Shown here: positions 25,169 to 33,960 of the stretch, in pieces
Layout: the number at the start of each line of letters is the position of its first letter
How positions within the stretch are numbered: position 1 is the stretch's first letter
From: Sphingomonas hankookensis
Lineage (GTDB): Bacteria > Pseudomonadota > Alphaproteobacteria > Sphingomonadales > Sphingomonadaceae
DNA length: 64,000 bases
NCBI RefSeq assembly: GCF_001619955.1
Contig: NZ_LQQO01000001.1
Location: 310,001 to 374,000 of the forward strand
Direction: 5' to 3'
Made by a program: the position numbers and the translations under genes
The notes under the pieces: model-generated
Told to the model about the DNA's origin: nothing
The model's input: the letters and a program-made list of their open reading frames with translations, nothing else
Database searches by the model: none

Positions 25169-26689
25169 ATGGCGATCGATCAGGAACCCGTCCGGACTGT
25201 CGCGATCATCGGCGGCGGTTCGGCCGGATGGATGGCGGCGGCGGCGCTGGCCCGCTTTCTGCCCGCCGGCACCGTCATCACGCTGGTCGAATCCGATGCC
25301 ATCGGCACGGTCGGGGTGGGCGAGGCGACCATTCCGCAGCTGCGGCTGTTCAACCAGCATCTCGGCATCGACGAGGATGATTTCGTCGCGCGGACCGGCG
25401 GCAGCTTCAAGCTGGGCATCGAATTTGCCGGCTGGAACGGCGCGGACAGCCGCTACCTCCACGCCTTCGGCACGATCGGCCGCGCGGTCGGGTTGGTGCC
25501 GTTCCACCATTACTGGCTGGCGGCGGGCGGGGGCGACCGGCCGCAGTCGCTGTGGTCGCACAGCGCCTGCGCGGTCGCGGCGGCAGCGAACCGGTTCGAC
25601 CGCGATCCCGGCAATCCGCAGGCGCCGTCCGGCATCGCCTGGGCCTATCATTTCGATGCGGCGCGCTATGCCGCCTATCTGCGTGAGCGGGCCGAGCGCG
25701 CGGGCGTCGTCCGGGTCGAAGGGCGCGTAGTCGATGTTTCGCAGGACGGTGAAACCGGCCTGATCGCCGGCGTTACGCTGTACGATGGGCGGCGGGTCGA
25801 GGCGGATTTCTTTATCGACTGTTCGGGGTTCGCCGCGCTGCTGATCGGGCGGATGGCGGGCGATCGCTGGGACGACTGGTCGGCGCTGTTGCCGTGCGAC
25901 CGGGCGCTGGCGGTGCCGTGCGCATCGGTCGAGCCGATCACGCCCTATACCCGGGCGACGGCGCGCACGGTGGGTTGGCAATGGCGTATCCCGTTGCAGG
26001 AGCGGACGGGCAACGGCCTCGTCTATTCGAGCGCGCATCTGTCCGACGACGAGGCCGCGACGACATTGCTCGACAATCTTGATAGGGCGGCGCTGGGCGA
26101 TCCCCGGCCGTTGCGCTTCACCACCGGGCGGCGTCAGGCGCCGTGGATCGGCAATTGCGTTGCGCTCGGGCTGGCCGCCGGGTTCATGGAGCCGCTGGAG
26201 TCGACGTCGATCCATCTGGTCCAGTCGGGGATTGCGCGGCTGTTGTCGCTTTGGCCGAGCGCCAAGCCCCGCACCGCCGATATCGCCGAGTTCAATCGGC
26301 AATCGGCGCGCGAATGGCTGAGCATCCGCGACTTCCTGATCGCGCATTATGCGCTGAACGGGCGGGACGAGCCGTTCTGGCAGGAACGTCGCGCGACGCC
26401 GCTGCCCGATAGCCTGATCGAACGCATCGCGCTGTTCGAACAATCGGGGCGGATCGTCCGCGACGAGCATGAATTGTTCGCCGAGGTCGCGTGGTTGCAG
26501 CTGCTGGTCGGGCAGGGGGTGGTCGCCAAGGGCTATCACCCGCTCGCCGATGCCCTACCCGCCGCCCGGCGTGACCAGTTTCTCGACATTTCGGCGCAAC
26601 ATGTAGCCGCCACGGTCGCGCGGATGCCGACCCATGACCAGTTTCTCCGCGCCCATTGCCCGGCGCCCGACGCAAAGGTTGCCGCGTGA
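25169..26689 (+). CDS. flavin-dependent tryptophan halogenase family protein
   Basis: About 506 residues. The FAD-binding VAIIGGGSAGWMAAAALARF opens the protein. The halogenase signature appears as GWQWRIP (WxWxIP form), and a lysine in SFKLGIEFAGW sits where PrnA/RebH keep the catalytic Lys. GLAAGFMEPLESTSIHL is the conserved flavin-proximal loop. The family chlorinates or brominates tryptophan or indoles, but copies next to TBDTs in sugar loci have no proven role. It sits between the receptor and the amylase, with a 4-base overlap to the latter. GGAGG at 25159-25163 supports the ATG at 25169. Confidence 0.9.
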   Translation: MAIDQEPVRTVAIIGGGSAGWMAAAALARFLPAGTVITLVESDAIGTVGVGEATIPQLRLFNQHLGIDEDDFVARTGGSFKLGIEFAGWNGADSRYLHAFGTIGRAVGLVPFHHYWLAAGGGDRPQSLWSHSACAVAAAANRFDRDPGNPQAPSGIAWAYHFDAARYAAYLRERAERAGVVRVEGRVVDVSQDGETGLIAGVTLYDGRRVEADFFIDCSGFAALLIGRMAGDRWDDWSALLPCDRALAVPCASVEPITPYTRATARTVGWQWRIPLQERTGNGLVYSSAHLSDDEAATTLLDNLDRAALGDPRPLRFTTGRRQAPWIGNCVALGLAAGFMEPLESTSIHLVQSGIARLLSLWPSAKPRTADIAEFNRQSAREWLSIRDFLIAHYALNGRDEPFWQERRATPLPDSLIERIALFEQSGRIVRDEHELFAEVAWLQLLVGQGVVAKGYHPLADALPAARRDQFLDISAQHVAATVARMPTHDQFLRAHCPAPDAKVAA

Positions 26690-28476
26690 TCCGATCCCTG
26701 CTCCTCGCCCTGACCCTCGGTGCCAGCGCGCTGCCCGTCGCTGCCGTCGCGCAGGATTTCCGTGCGCGGGCGCCGGAGGACGAGGTCATCTACTTCGTCC
26801 TGCCCGACCGGTTCGAGAATGGCGACAAGGCGAACGACCGCGGCGGGATGACCGGCGACCGGCTGGTCCATGGGTTCGATCCGACCGCCAAGGGTTTCTA
26901 TCATGGCGGCGACCTGAAAGGGCTGACCGCGCGGCTGCCCTATATCCAGTCGCTGGGTGCCACCGCGATCTGGGTCGGGCCGATCTTCAAGAACAAGGCG
27001 GTGCAGGGCGGGCCGGGCAGCGAGTCCGCCGGCTATCACGGCTATTGGGTGACCGACTTCACCCAGGTCGACCCGCATCTGGGGACCAATGCCGATTTCA
27101 AGGCGCTGGTCGATGCGGCACATGCGCGTGGGATGAAGGTCTATATGGACATCATCGCCAACCATACCGCCGACGTGATCCAGTATCGCGAATGCGTGGG
27201 GAAGGCCGAGTGCGTCTATCGCAGCCGCGCGGATTATCCCTATTCGGCTAGGGCCAAGAACCGGGGCTTTGCCGGCGATGGCGTGCAGACGGCGGAGAAT
27301 TTCGCGAAGCTGACCGATCCGTCCTTCGCCTATACCCCGTTCGTGCCGCCGGCCGAGCGGTCGGTGAAGGTGCCGGCATGGCTCAACGACCCGATCTATT
27401 ACCATAATCGCGGCAACACGACGTTCAGCAACGAAAGCTCGCAAATGGGCGATTTCGTCGGGCTGGACGACCTGATGACCGAGAATCCGCGCGTGGTGGC
27501 CGGGATGATCGATATCTTCGGCGGCTGGATCGACCGGTTCGGGATCGACGGTTACCGCATCGATACCGCGCGACATGTGAACCCGGAATTTTGGGCGGCG
27601 TTCGTGCCGGCGATGCAGGCGCGGGCGAAGGCGCGCGGTATCCCCAATTTCCACGTCTTCGGCGAAGTCGCGCTGTCGTCGCTCGACGCGGGTGGCCTCG
27701 CCGCCTGGACCAAGACCGGCAAGTTCCCGGCCGTGCTCGACTTCTCGTTTCGCGAGGCGGTGTTGCAGAGTGTTGCGGGTACGAAGGGCACTGATGTGTT
27801 CGAGACTGTGTTCGACGGCGACGTGCTCTATGCCGGCGGCGAGGCGATGGCGCGGCAGTTGCCGACCTTTACCGGCAACCACGACAATGGCCGCTTCGCC
27901 TTCTACCTGCGGCAGGCGCGGCCGCAGGCGAGCGATGCGGAAATCCTGTCGCGGGTGATGCTGTCGAACGCGATGCTGCTGACGCTGCGGGGCGTGCCGA
28001 CGATCTATTCAGGCGACGAACAGGGCTTTGCCGGTGACGGCAACGATCAGGACGCGCGCGAGGACATGTTCGCGTCCCAGGTCGCGTCGTACAACGACAA
28101 CAAGCTGGTCGGCACCAATGCGACCACCGCGACCGCCAATTTCACGCCTAGCCACCCGCTGTACCGGCAGATCGCCGAACTGGCGAAGCTCCGGAACGAG
28201 ACCCCGGCGCTGACGCGCGGCCGGCAAGTGCTGCGCGCGCGGGAGGACAAGCCGGGTCTCCTCGCCATTTCGCGGTTCGATCCGATGAGCGGCGGTGAGG
28301 TGCTGCTGGTGTTCAACACATCGGACGCGCCGATCACCCGCAACGTGCAGGTCGAGACCGCCTCCACCCGGTTCCGCGCCCTGTCCGGCACATGCGGCAG
28401 CGTGACCGCGCCGGGTGCGATCCGCCTGACCATTCCCGCCCTTGGCTATGCGGTGTGCGCCGCGGAGACCCGATAA
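26686..28476 (+). CDS. secreted GH13 alpha-amylase family enzyme
   Basis: A 596-residue GH13 protein with a signal peptide ending near PVAAVAQD when started at the GTG that overlaps the halogenase stop (GTGA). Catalytic regions are DIIANHT (region I), DGYRIDTARHV (nucleophile Asp), FHVFGEVALSS (acid/base Glu) and FTGNHDNGRF (region IV). It would cut alpha-1,4-glucan or cyclodextrins in the periplasm. A cysteine pair (YRECVGKAECVYR) and another near GTCGS/AVCAAE suggest disulfides, consistent with export. Confidence 0.9.
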   Translation: MIRSLLLALTLGASALPVAAVAQDFRARAPEDEVIYFVLPDRFENGDKANDRGGMTGDRLVHGFDPTAKGFYHGGDLKGLTARLPYIQSLGATAIWVGPIFKNKAVQGGPGSESAGYHGYWVTDFTQVDPHLGTNADFKALVDAAHARGMKVYMDIIANHTADVIQYRECVGKAECVYRSRADYPYSARAKNRGFAGDGVQTAENFAKLTDPSFAYTPFVPPAERSVKVPAWLNDPIYYHNRGNTTFSNESSQMGDFVGLDDLMTENPRVVAGMIDIFGGWIDRFGIDGYRIDTARHVNPEFWAAFVPAMQARAKARGIPNFHVFGEVALSSLDAGGLAAWTKTGKFPAVLDFSFREAVLQSVAGTKGTDVFETVFDGDVLYAGGEAMARQLPTFTGNHDNGRFAFYLRQARPQASDAEILSRVMLSNAMLLTLRGVPTIYSGDEQGFAGDGNDQDAREDMFASQVASYNDNKLVGTNATTATANFTPSHPLYRQIAELAKLRNETPALTRGRQVLRAREDKPGLLAISRFDPMSGGEVLLVFNTSDAPITRNVQVETASTRFRALSGTCGSVTAPGAIRLTIPALGYAVCAAETR

Positions 28477-30098
28477 TGACCGAAGCAGCCGCCCGGACGA
28501 TCGCCCCCGAACCCGCCACCGCCCGTCCGTGGTGGCACGGCGCGACCATCTACCAGATTTATCCGCGCAGCTTTGCCGACAGCAATGGCGACGGGATCGG
28601 CGACCTGCCCGGAATCACCGCGCATCTCGACTATGTCGCATCGCTGGGCGTCGATGCGATCTGGCTGTCGCCGTTCTTCACTTCACCGATGAAGGATTTC
28701 GGCTATGACGTCGCGAATTATTGCGATGTCGACCCGATCTTCGGCACGCTCGCCGATTTCGATGCGTTGATCGCCAAGGCGCATGCGCTGGGCCTGCGCA
28801 TCATCATCGACCAGGTGTGGTCGCACACCAGCGACGAACACCCCTGGTTCGTGGAGAGCCGGTCGAGCCGTACCAACCCCAAGGCCGACTGGTATGTGTG
28901 GGCCGATGCCAAGCCCGACGGCTCGCCGCCGAGCAACTGGCAGTCGGTGTTCGGCGGCCCGGCCTGGACGTGGGACGCGCGGCGCGGGCAATATTATCTG
29001 CACAATTTCCTGAAGGAACAGCCGCAGCTCCACGGCCACAATGCGGAGCTGCAGGAAGCGCTGCTCAACACCGCGCGCTTCTGGCTCGACCGCGGCGTCG
29101 ATGGGTTCCGGCTGGACGCGATCAACTTCGCGATGCACGACCCGGAATTGCGCGACAATCCGCCGATGCCGAGCAACGGCAAAACGCGGACCCGCCCGTT
29201 CGATTTCCAGCGCAAGCTGTACAATCAGGGGCATCCGGACATTCCGGCATTCCTCGAACACGTCCGCGCGCTGCTCGACAGCTATGGCGATCGCTTCACC
29301 GTTGCGGAGATCGGCGGCGACGATGCGACGCGCGAGATGAAGCTGTTCTGCGAGGGCGACCGGCGGCTCAACACCGCCTATGGCTTCGACTTTCTCTACG
29401 CGCCCGAACTGTCGCCCCGTATCTTGCGTGACGCGTTCGATACCTGGGGCGAGGATGCGCCTTGGCCGAGCTGGGCGTTCGAGAACCATGATGCGCCACG
29501 TGCGGTCTCGCGCTGGCTGACCGACCCGGCCCATGCGGGGGCGTTCGGGCGGATCAAGATGCTGCTGCTCGCCTGCCTGCGCGGGAACATCTTCCTCTAT
29601 AACGGCGAGGAACTGGGGCTGCCGCAGGTCGACATCGCATTCGAGGATCTGCAGGATCCGGAAGCGATCGCGAACTGGCCGCTGACCCTGTCGCGTGACG
29701 GTGCCCGCACGCCGATGCCATGGGCGGCGGATGCGGAGAATCTGGGGTTCGGGTCGGGCAAGCCTTGGCTGCCGACCGGCGAGGCGCACCGGGCGCTGGC
29801 GGTGGACCGGCAGGCGGAGGACGATGCGTCGCTGTTGAACTTTACCCGGCGTGTCCTGCGCCTGCGCAACGCCCATCCGGCGCTGCGGTCAGGCAGCATG
29901 ACCATCGTCGAGGCATCGGATTCGATCTTCGCATTCGAACGCGAACTGGACGGGCAGCAGGCGCTCTGCGTGTTCAACCTGTCCGATGCACCGGCGACCT
30001 TCGCAGGCGGAGCGGGCCGGCGAGCGATCGAAACCATCGGCGATGTGGACGGGGACCGGTTCGGTCCGTTCGCGGCGCAGGTCGGGATCCGCGACTGA
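28476..30098 (+). CDS. GH13 alpha-glucosidase
   Basis: A 540-residue enzyme of the oligo-alpha-glucosidase type. Motifs: IYQIYPRSFADSNGDGIGD at the start, IDQVWSHTSDEHPWF (region I), DGFRLDAINF (nucleophile Asp), FTVAEIGGDD (Glu) and FENHDAPRAVSR (region IV). No signal peptide, so probably cytoplasmic: it would release glucose from imported maltodextrins. The ATG overlaps the amylase stop by one base (TAATG). Confidence 0.92.
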   Translation: MTEAAARTIAPEPATARPWWHGATIYQIYPRSFADSNGDGIGDLPGITAHLDYVASLGVDAIWLSPFFTSPMKDFGYDVANYCDVDPIFGTLADFDALIAKAHALGLRIIIDQVWSHTSDEHPWFVESRSSRTNPKADWYVWADAKPDGSPPSNWQSVFGGPAWTWDARRGQYYLHNFLKEQPQLHGHNAELQEALLNTARFWLDRGVDGFRLDAINFAMHDPELRDNPPMPSNGKTRTRPFDFQRKLYNQGHPDIPAFLEHVRALLDSYGDRFTVAEIGGDDATREMKLFCEGDRRLNTAYGFDFLYAPELSPRILRDAFDTWGEDAPWPSWAFENHDAPRAVSRWLTDPAHAGAFGRIKMLLLACLRGNIFLYNGEELGLPQVDIAFEDLQDPEAIANWPLTLSRDGARTPMPWAADAENLGFGSGKPWLPTGEAHRALAVDRQAEDDASLLNFTRRVLRLRNAHPALRSGSMTIVEASDSIFAFERELDGQQALCVFNLSDAPATFAGGAGRRAIETIGDVDGDRFGPFAAQVGIRD

Positions 30099-30120
30099 AA
30101 CACGTGCGGCTTTCCACTCC

Positions 30121-30226
30121 CGTTCGTGCTGAGTAGCGGCTGAGCGAAGTCGAAGACGCGTATCGAAGCACCCTTGCCGGTCCTTCGATACGCCCCTTCG
30201 CTAAGCTCAGTGGCTACTCAGGATGG
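30121..30226. repeat. long imperfect inverted intergenic repeat
   Basis: The left arm (30122-30168, beginning GTTCGTGCTGAGTAGC) and right arm (30182-30226, ending GGCTACTCAGGATGG) are imperfect inverted copies built around TGAGTAGC and GTATCGAAG. This is a sphingomonad dispersed-repeat type. It lies between the GH13 and GH97 genes and may act as a processing site or terminator. Confidence 0.75.
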
Positions 30227-30259
30227 ACGGAGGGAAGGCTCGGGAAAAAGGAGAAGGCG

Positions 30260-32311
30260 ATGAGGATGATGAAATGGGCGCTGGCGTTGGCCGGCGCGAC
30301 TGCGATGGCCTCGCCCGCCTTTGCCGAGGTCGTGGCACGCGCGGCGTCGCCCGACGGCAAGCTGACGGTGGCGGTGAGCCTCGATAACGAAGGGCGGCCG
30401 AGCTATTCGATCGCCAAGGACGGCCGGCCGGTGCTGAACGACAGCAAATTGGGCTTCATGTTCACCGACGCGCCGAAGATCGAGCGCGGGCTGACGCTGA
30501 CCGGCACGAAGCGCGACCGGACGGACACCACCTGGACGCAGCCGTTTGGCGAATGGAAGACGATCCGCGACAATCACACCGAACTGACGGTGACGTTCCG
30601 CGAGGCGAAGAACCTGAAGCGCGAGATGGCGGTGACCTTCCGCCTGTTCGATGACGGCGTCGGCTTTCGCTATACCTTGCCCAAACAGGCCAATCTGACG
30701 ACCGCCAACATCGCCGACGAACTGACCCAGTTCGCCTTTGCCGAACCGGGCACAGCATGGTGGAAGCCGGCGTTCGAGTGGAATCGCGAGGAATATCTCT
30801 ACAACAAGACCCCGCTCGACGCGGTCGGCACCGCGCAGACGGTGATGACGGTGAAGCTCGCCAGCGGTCGCCATGTCGCGATCCATGAAGCGGCGCTGAG
30901 CGATTATTCGGCGATGAACCTCGCCCGCGCCGAGGGGACGACGTTCCGCGCGGTGCTGACGCCGGGATCGAACGGTCCCAAGGTGTCGCGCGCCGCCGGT
31001 TTCTCGACCCCGTGGCGGACCATCGCCATCGCCGACGACGCGCCCGGTCTCTACGCCGCCAGCCGGATCGGGCTGAACCTGAACGAGCCGAACAAGCTGG
31101 GCGATACGTCGGGCTGGATCCGGCCGGGCAAGTTCGTCGGCGTGTGGTGGAACATGATCAAGGGGGAATGGAGCTGGGCGCGCGGGCCGAAGCATGGCGC
31201 GACCACCGCCAATGTCCGCCGCTATATCGACTTCGCTGCCGCCAACGGGATTCAGGGCGTGCTGGTCGAAGGGTGGAATGTCGGTTGGGACGGCGACTGG
31301 TTCGGCAACGGCAACGACATGAACTTCAGCCAGCCGACCGAGGATTTCGATGCGGCAGGCCTCGCCGCCTATGCCAAGTCGAAGGGCGTGCGGCTGATCG
31401 GCCATCACGAAACCGGCGGGTCGGTCAGCAATTACGACCGCCAGCTGGACAGCGCGTTCAAATGGGCCGCCGATCATGGCGAGCGGGTGGTCAAGACCGG
31501 CTATGTCACCGATGCGGGTCAGATCGAGCGCGTCGATGCCGACGGATCGAAGCACCGGGAGTGGCATGAGGGGCAGTGGATGGTGAACCACCATCAGCGC
31601 GTCCTCGACGCCGCCGCCCGCTACAAGGTGTCGATCGACAGTCACGAACCGGTCAAGGATACGGGTCTCCGCCGTACCTATCCCAACTGGCTCAGCCGCG
31701 AAGGCGGACGCGGGATGGAGTATAATGCCTGGGGCGGCGGCGGGAACAACCCGCCCGAGCATGAGGCCAATCTGGTGTTCACCCAGTTCCTGGGCGGGCC
31801 GATGGACTTTACGCCGGGCGTGCTGAGCCTAACCGGCAGCCCGGGCGTGTTCCTGCAATCGACGATCGCCAAGCAGCTGGCGCTGTATGTCACGCTCTAT
31901 TCGCCGGTGGTGATGGCAGCCGATACGCCGGAGAATTACGCGCGCTATCCGGCGGCGTTCAAGTTCATTCGCGACGTGCCGACCGACTGGTCCGACACCC
32001 GCGTGCTGAACGGCGAGGTCGGTGATTACGTCACGATCGCGCGCAGGGCGGCGGGCAGCAACGACTGGTTCCTCGGCGCGATCGGTGACGAAGAGGCGCG
32101 CAGCTCGACGGTCGAGCTCGACTTCCTCGAGGCCGGCAAGACGTACACCGCTGAAATCTATCGCGACGGCCCCGGCGCGGATTATCGCACCGATGCCCGC
32201 CATTCGATCACCATCGAACAGCGTCAGGTGAGGAAGGGCGATACGCTGACCATCGCGCTGGCGCCGGGCGGTGGCGAGGCGATCCGTTTCGTGGCACCGA
32301 AGCGGAAGTAA
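30260..32311 (+). CDS. GH97 family alpha-glucosidase (SusB-like)
   Basis: A 683-residue glycoside hydrolase family 97 enzyme. A signal peptide ends at MASPAFAEV. An N-terminal beta-sandwich precedes the TIM barrel, with the core GVLVEGWNVGWDGDWFG, VSIDSHEPVKDTGLRRTYPN and SREGGRGMEYNAWG, whose glutamates correspond to the inverting SusB subgroup. A C-terminal beta domain follows. It would remove glucose from maltodextrins in the periplasm. GGAGAAGG precedes the ATG. Confidence 0.9.
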   Translation: MRMMKWALALAGATAMASPAFAEVVARAASPDGKLTVAVSLDNEGRPSYSIAKDGRPVLNDSKLGFMFTDAPKIERGLTLTGTKRDRTDTTWTQPFGEWKTIRDNHTELTVTFREAKNLKREMAVTFRLFDDGVGFRYTLPKQANLTTANIADELTQFAFAEPGTAWWKPAFEWNREEYLYNKTPLDAVGTAQTVMTVKLASGRHVAIHEAALSDYSAMNLARAEGTTFRAVLTPGSNGPKVSRAAGFSTPWRTIAIADDAPGLYAASRIGLNLNEPNKLGDTSGWIRPGKFVGVWWNMIKGEWSWARGPKHGATTANVRRYIDFAAANGIQGVLVEGWNVGWDGDWFGNGNDMNFSQPTEDFDAAGLAAYAKSKGVRLIGHHETGGSVSNYDRQLDSAFKWAADHGERVVKTGYVTDAGQIERVDADGSKHREWHEGQWMVNHHQRVLDAAARYKVSIDSHEPVKDTGLRRTYPNWLSREGGRGMEYNAWGGGGNNPPEHEANLVFTQFLGGPMDFTPGVLSLTGSPGVFLQSTIAKQLALYVTLYSPVVMAADTPENYARYPAAFKFIRDVPTDWSDTRVLNGEVGDYVTIARRAAGSNDWFLGAIGDEEARSSTVELDFLEAGKTYTAEIYRDGPGADYRTDARHSITIEQRQVRKGDTLTIALAPGGGEAIRFVAPKRK

Positions 32312-32314
32312 CGA

Positions 32315-32452
32315 TCCTCTCCCGTAAACGGGGAGGGGGACCGTCCACAGGACGGTGGAGGGGGTAGCCCCGCAACGCAACCGTGGTGGAGACGGACACC
32401 CCCCTCCACCATGCTAACGCATGGTCCCCCTCCCCGCGGAGCGGGGAGGAGC
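32315..32452. repeat. dispersed repeat (copy 1) that supplies the downstream ribosome site
   Basis: A GC-rich array of CCCCTCC/GGAGGGG blocks and GTCC..GGAC hairpins, of the same family as the segment at 37131-37265. Its right end folds as CCTCCCCGC (32429-32437) with GCGGGGAGG (32441-32449). The right arm contains the GGAGG that serves the MFS ATG at 32461, so the ribosome site is inside the stem. Confidence 0.75.
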
Positions 32453-32460
32453 TTGAGAAT

Positions 32461-33960
32461 ATGCAGACCCGCCCGACGCTCGGCTTCGCCCAGCTCTGGA
32501 ACATCTCGTTCGGTTTCTTCGGCATCCAGATCGGCTTCGCGCTGCAAAATGCGAATGCCAGCCGCATCTTCCAGTCGCTGGGAACGCCGATCGATCAGCT
32601 GGGGCTGATGTGGATCGCCGCGCCGCTGACCGGGCTGCTGGTCCAGCCGCTGATCGGCCATTATTCCGACCGGACCTGGGGACGGCTGGGGCGCCGGCGA
32701 CCCTATTTCCTCGTCGGTGCGATCCTGTGCACCTGCGCGCTGTTCTTCATGCCCAATTCGCCAAGCATATTGGCGGCGGCGATCACGCTATGGATCCTCG
32801 ATGCGTCGCTGAACGTGTCGATGGAGCCGTTTCGCGCGTTCGTCGGCGACATGCTGGCACCCAAGCAGCGACCGGCGGGTTATGCGTTCCAGACCTGGTT
32901 CATCGGCGCGGGCGCGGTCGTCGCCAGCATCGCACCCTATGTGCTGGAAAATGTGTTCGGCGTCAGCAACACCGCCCCGGCCGGACAGGTGCCCGATGCG
33001 GTGCGCTATGGCTTTTACTTCGGCGGCGTCATGCTGCTGATCGCGGTGCTGTGGACCGTGCTGACCGTCCGCGAATACAGCCCGGCGGAGATGGCGGCGT
33101 TCGGCGAGGAGACGGCGGAGGCCGACGATGCCGCGCCGATGGTCGTGCCGACGCGCGGGGCGCTCTGGATCGTCGGCGGCGCGGTGGTCGCGGGGCTGAT
33201 CGCGTGGGCGGAGGCGGCCGGTGCGCTGGAAAGCGGACGCGAAGCTTATTTCGTCGCGGCGGGCATCGCGCTGTACGGTGTTGCGCAGCTGGTATCGGCG
33301 GCGCTGGTCCGCGCCGGACGCGGCGACAATGTGCTCAGCCACATCATCGGCGACCTGGCGACCATGCCCGACACGATGCGGCGGCTGGCGCTGGTGCAGT
33401 TCTTCACCTGGGGCGCGCTTATCATCATGTGGGTCTACACCACCCCGGTGATCGCGCAGCAGGTGTGGGGTACGGTCGATCCGGCGTCGGACGGCTATAA
33501 TCAGGCGGGCAGCTGGGTCGGCGTTCTGTTCGCAATCTATTCGGGCGTGGCTGCGGTCGCGGCGTTCGCACTGCCGCTGCTGGCGCGCCGGATCGGGGCG
33601 GGGCGGACGCATATGCTGTGCTTGGCTGTCGGTGCGGCGGCCTATATCGGGATATACCTGACCCATGACCGGCTGGGCATGATCGTGCCGATGGTCGGGA
33701 TCGGTATCGTCTGGGCGTCGGTGCTGACCATGCCCTATGTGCTGCTCGCCAACGCACTGCCGCAGCGCAAACTGGGCGTGTATATGGGCATCTTCAATTT
33801 CTTCATCGTCCTGCCGCAGCTGATCGTCGCGACCGTCATGGGTGGCGTGATCAAGACGTGGTTCCCGACCCAGCCGGCCTATACCATGCTGGTCGCGGCG
33901 GCGGTGATGGCACTGGCGGCAGTGGCGATGCTGCGGGTGCGCGAGCCTAGCGCAGCGTGA
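32461..33960 (+). CDS. MFS transporter, probable maltose/maltodextrin importer (SUT/GPH-like)
   Basis: A 499-residue transporter with about 12 membrane helices. The start LWNISFGFFGIQIGFALQNA, the loop HYSDRTWGRLGRRRPYFLVG and QTWFIGAGAVVAS are typical of the inner-membrane disaccharide transporters that accompany TBDT loci (MalY type). It would move maltose or short dextrins from periplasm to cytoplasm. The ATG at 32461 was chosen because the upstream in-frame part lies in a non-coding repeat. Its last 14 bases overlap the convergent glgX end. Confidence 0.87.
   Translation: MQTRPTLGFAQLWNISFGFFGIQIGFALQNANASRIFQSLGTPIDQLGLMWIAAPLTGLLVQPLIGHYSDRTWGRLGRRRPYFLVGAILCTCALFFMPNSPSILAAAITLWILDASLNVSMEPFRAFVGDMLAPKQRPAGYAFQTWFIGAGAVVASIAPYVLENVFGVSNTAPAGQVPDAVRYGFYFGGVMLLIAVLWTVLTVREYSPAEMAAFGEETAEADDAAPMVVPTRGALWIVGGAVVAGLIAWAEAAGALESGREAYFVAAGIALYGVAQLVSAALVRAGRGDNVLSHIIGDLATMPDTMRRLALVQFFTWGALIIMWVYTTPVIAQQVWGTVDPASDGYNQAGSWVGVLFAIYSGVAAVAAFALPLLARRIGAGRTHMLCLAVGAAAYIGIYLTHDRLGMIVPMVGIGIVWASVLTMPYVLLANALPQRKLGVYMGIFNFFIVLPQLIVATVMGGVIKTWFPTQPAYTMLVAAAVMALAAVAMLRVREPSAA

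Noticed and set aside
22367..26539. A 1390-codon open frame on the minus strand
   Set aside because: It is antisense to the TBDT and halogenase genes, is very rich in Arg, Asp, Gln and Ile as antisense frames of GC-rich genes are, and has no domain pattern.
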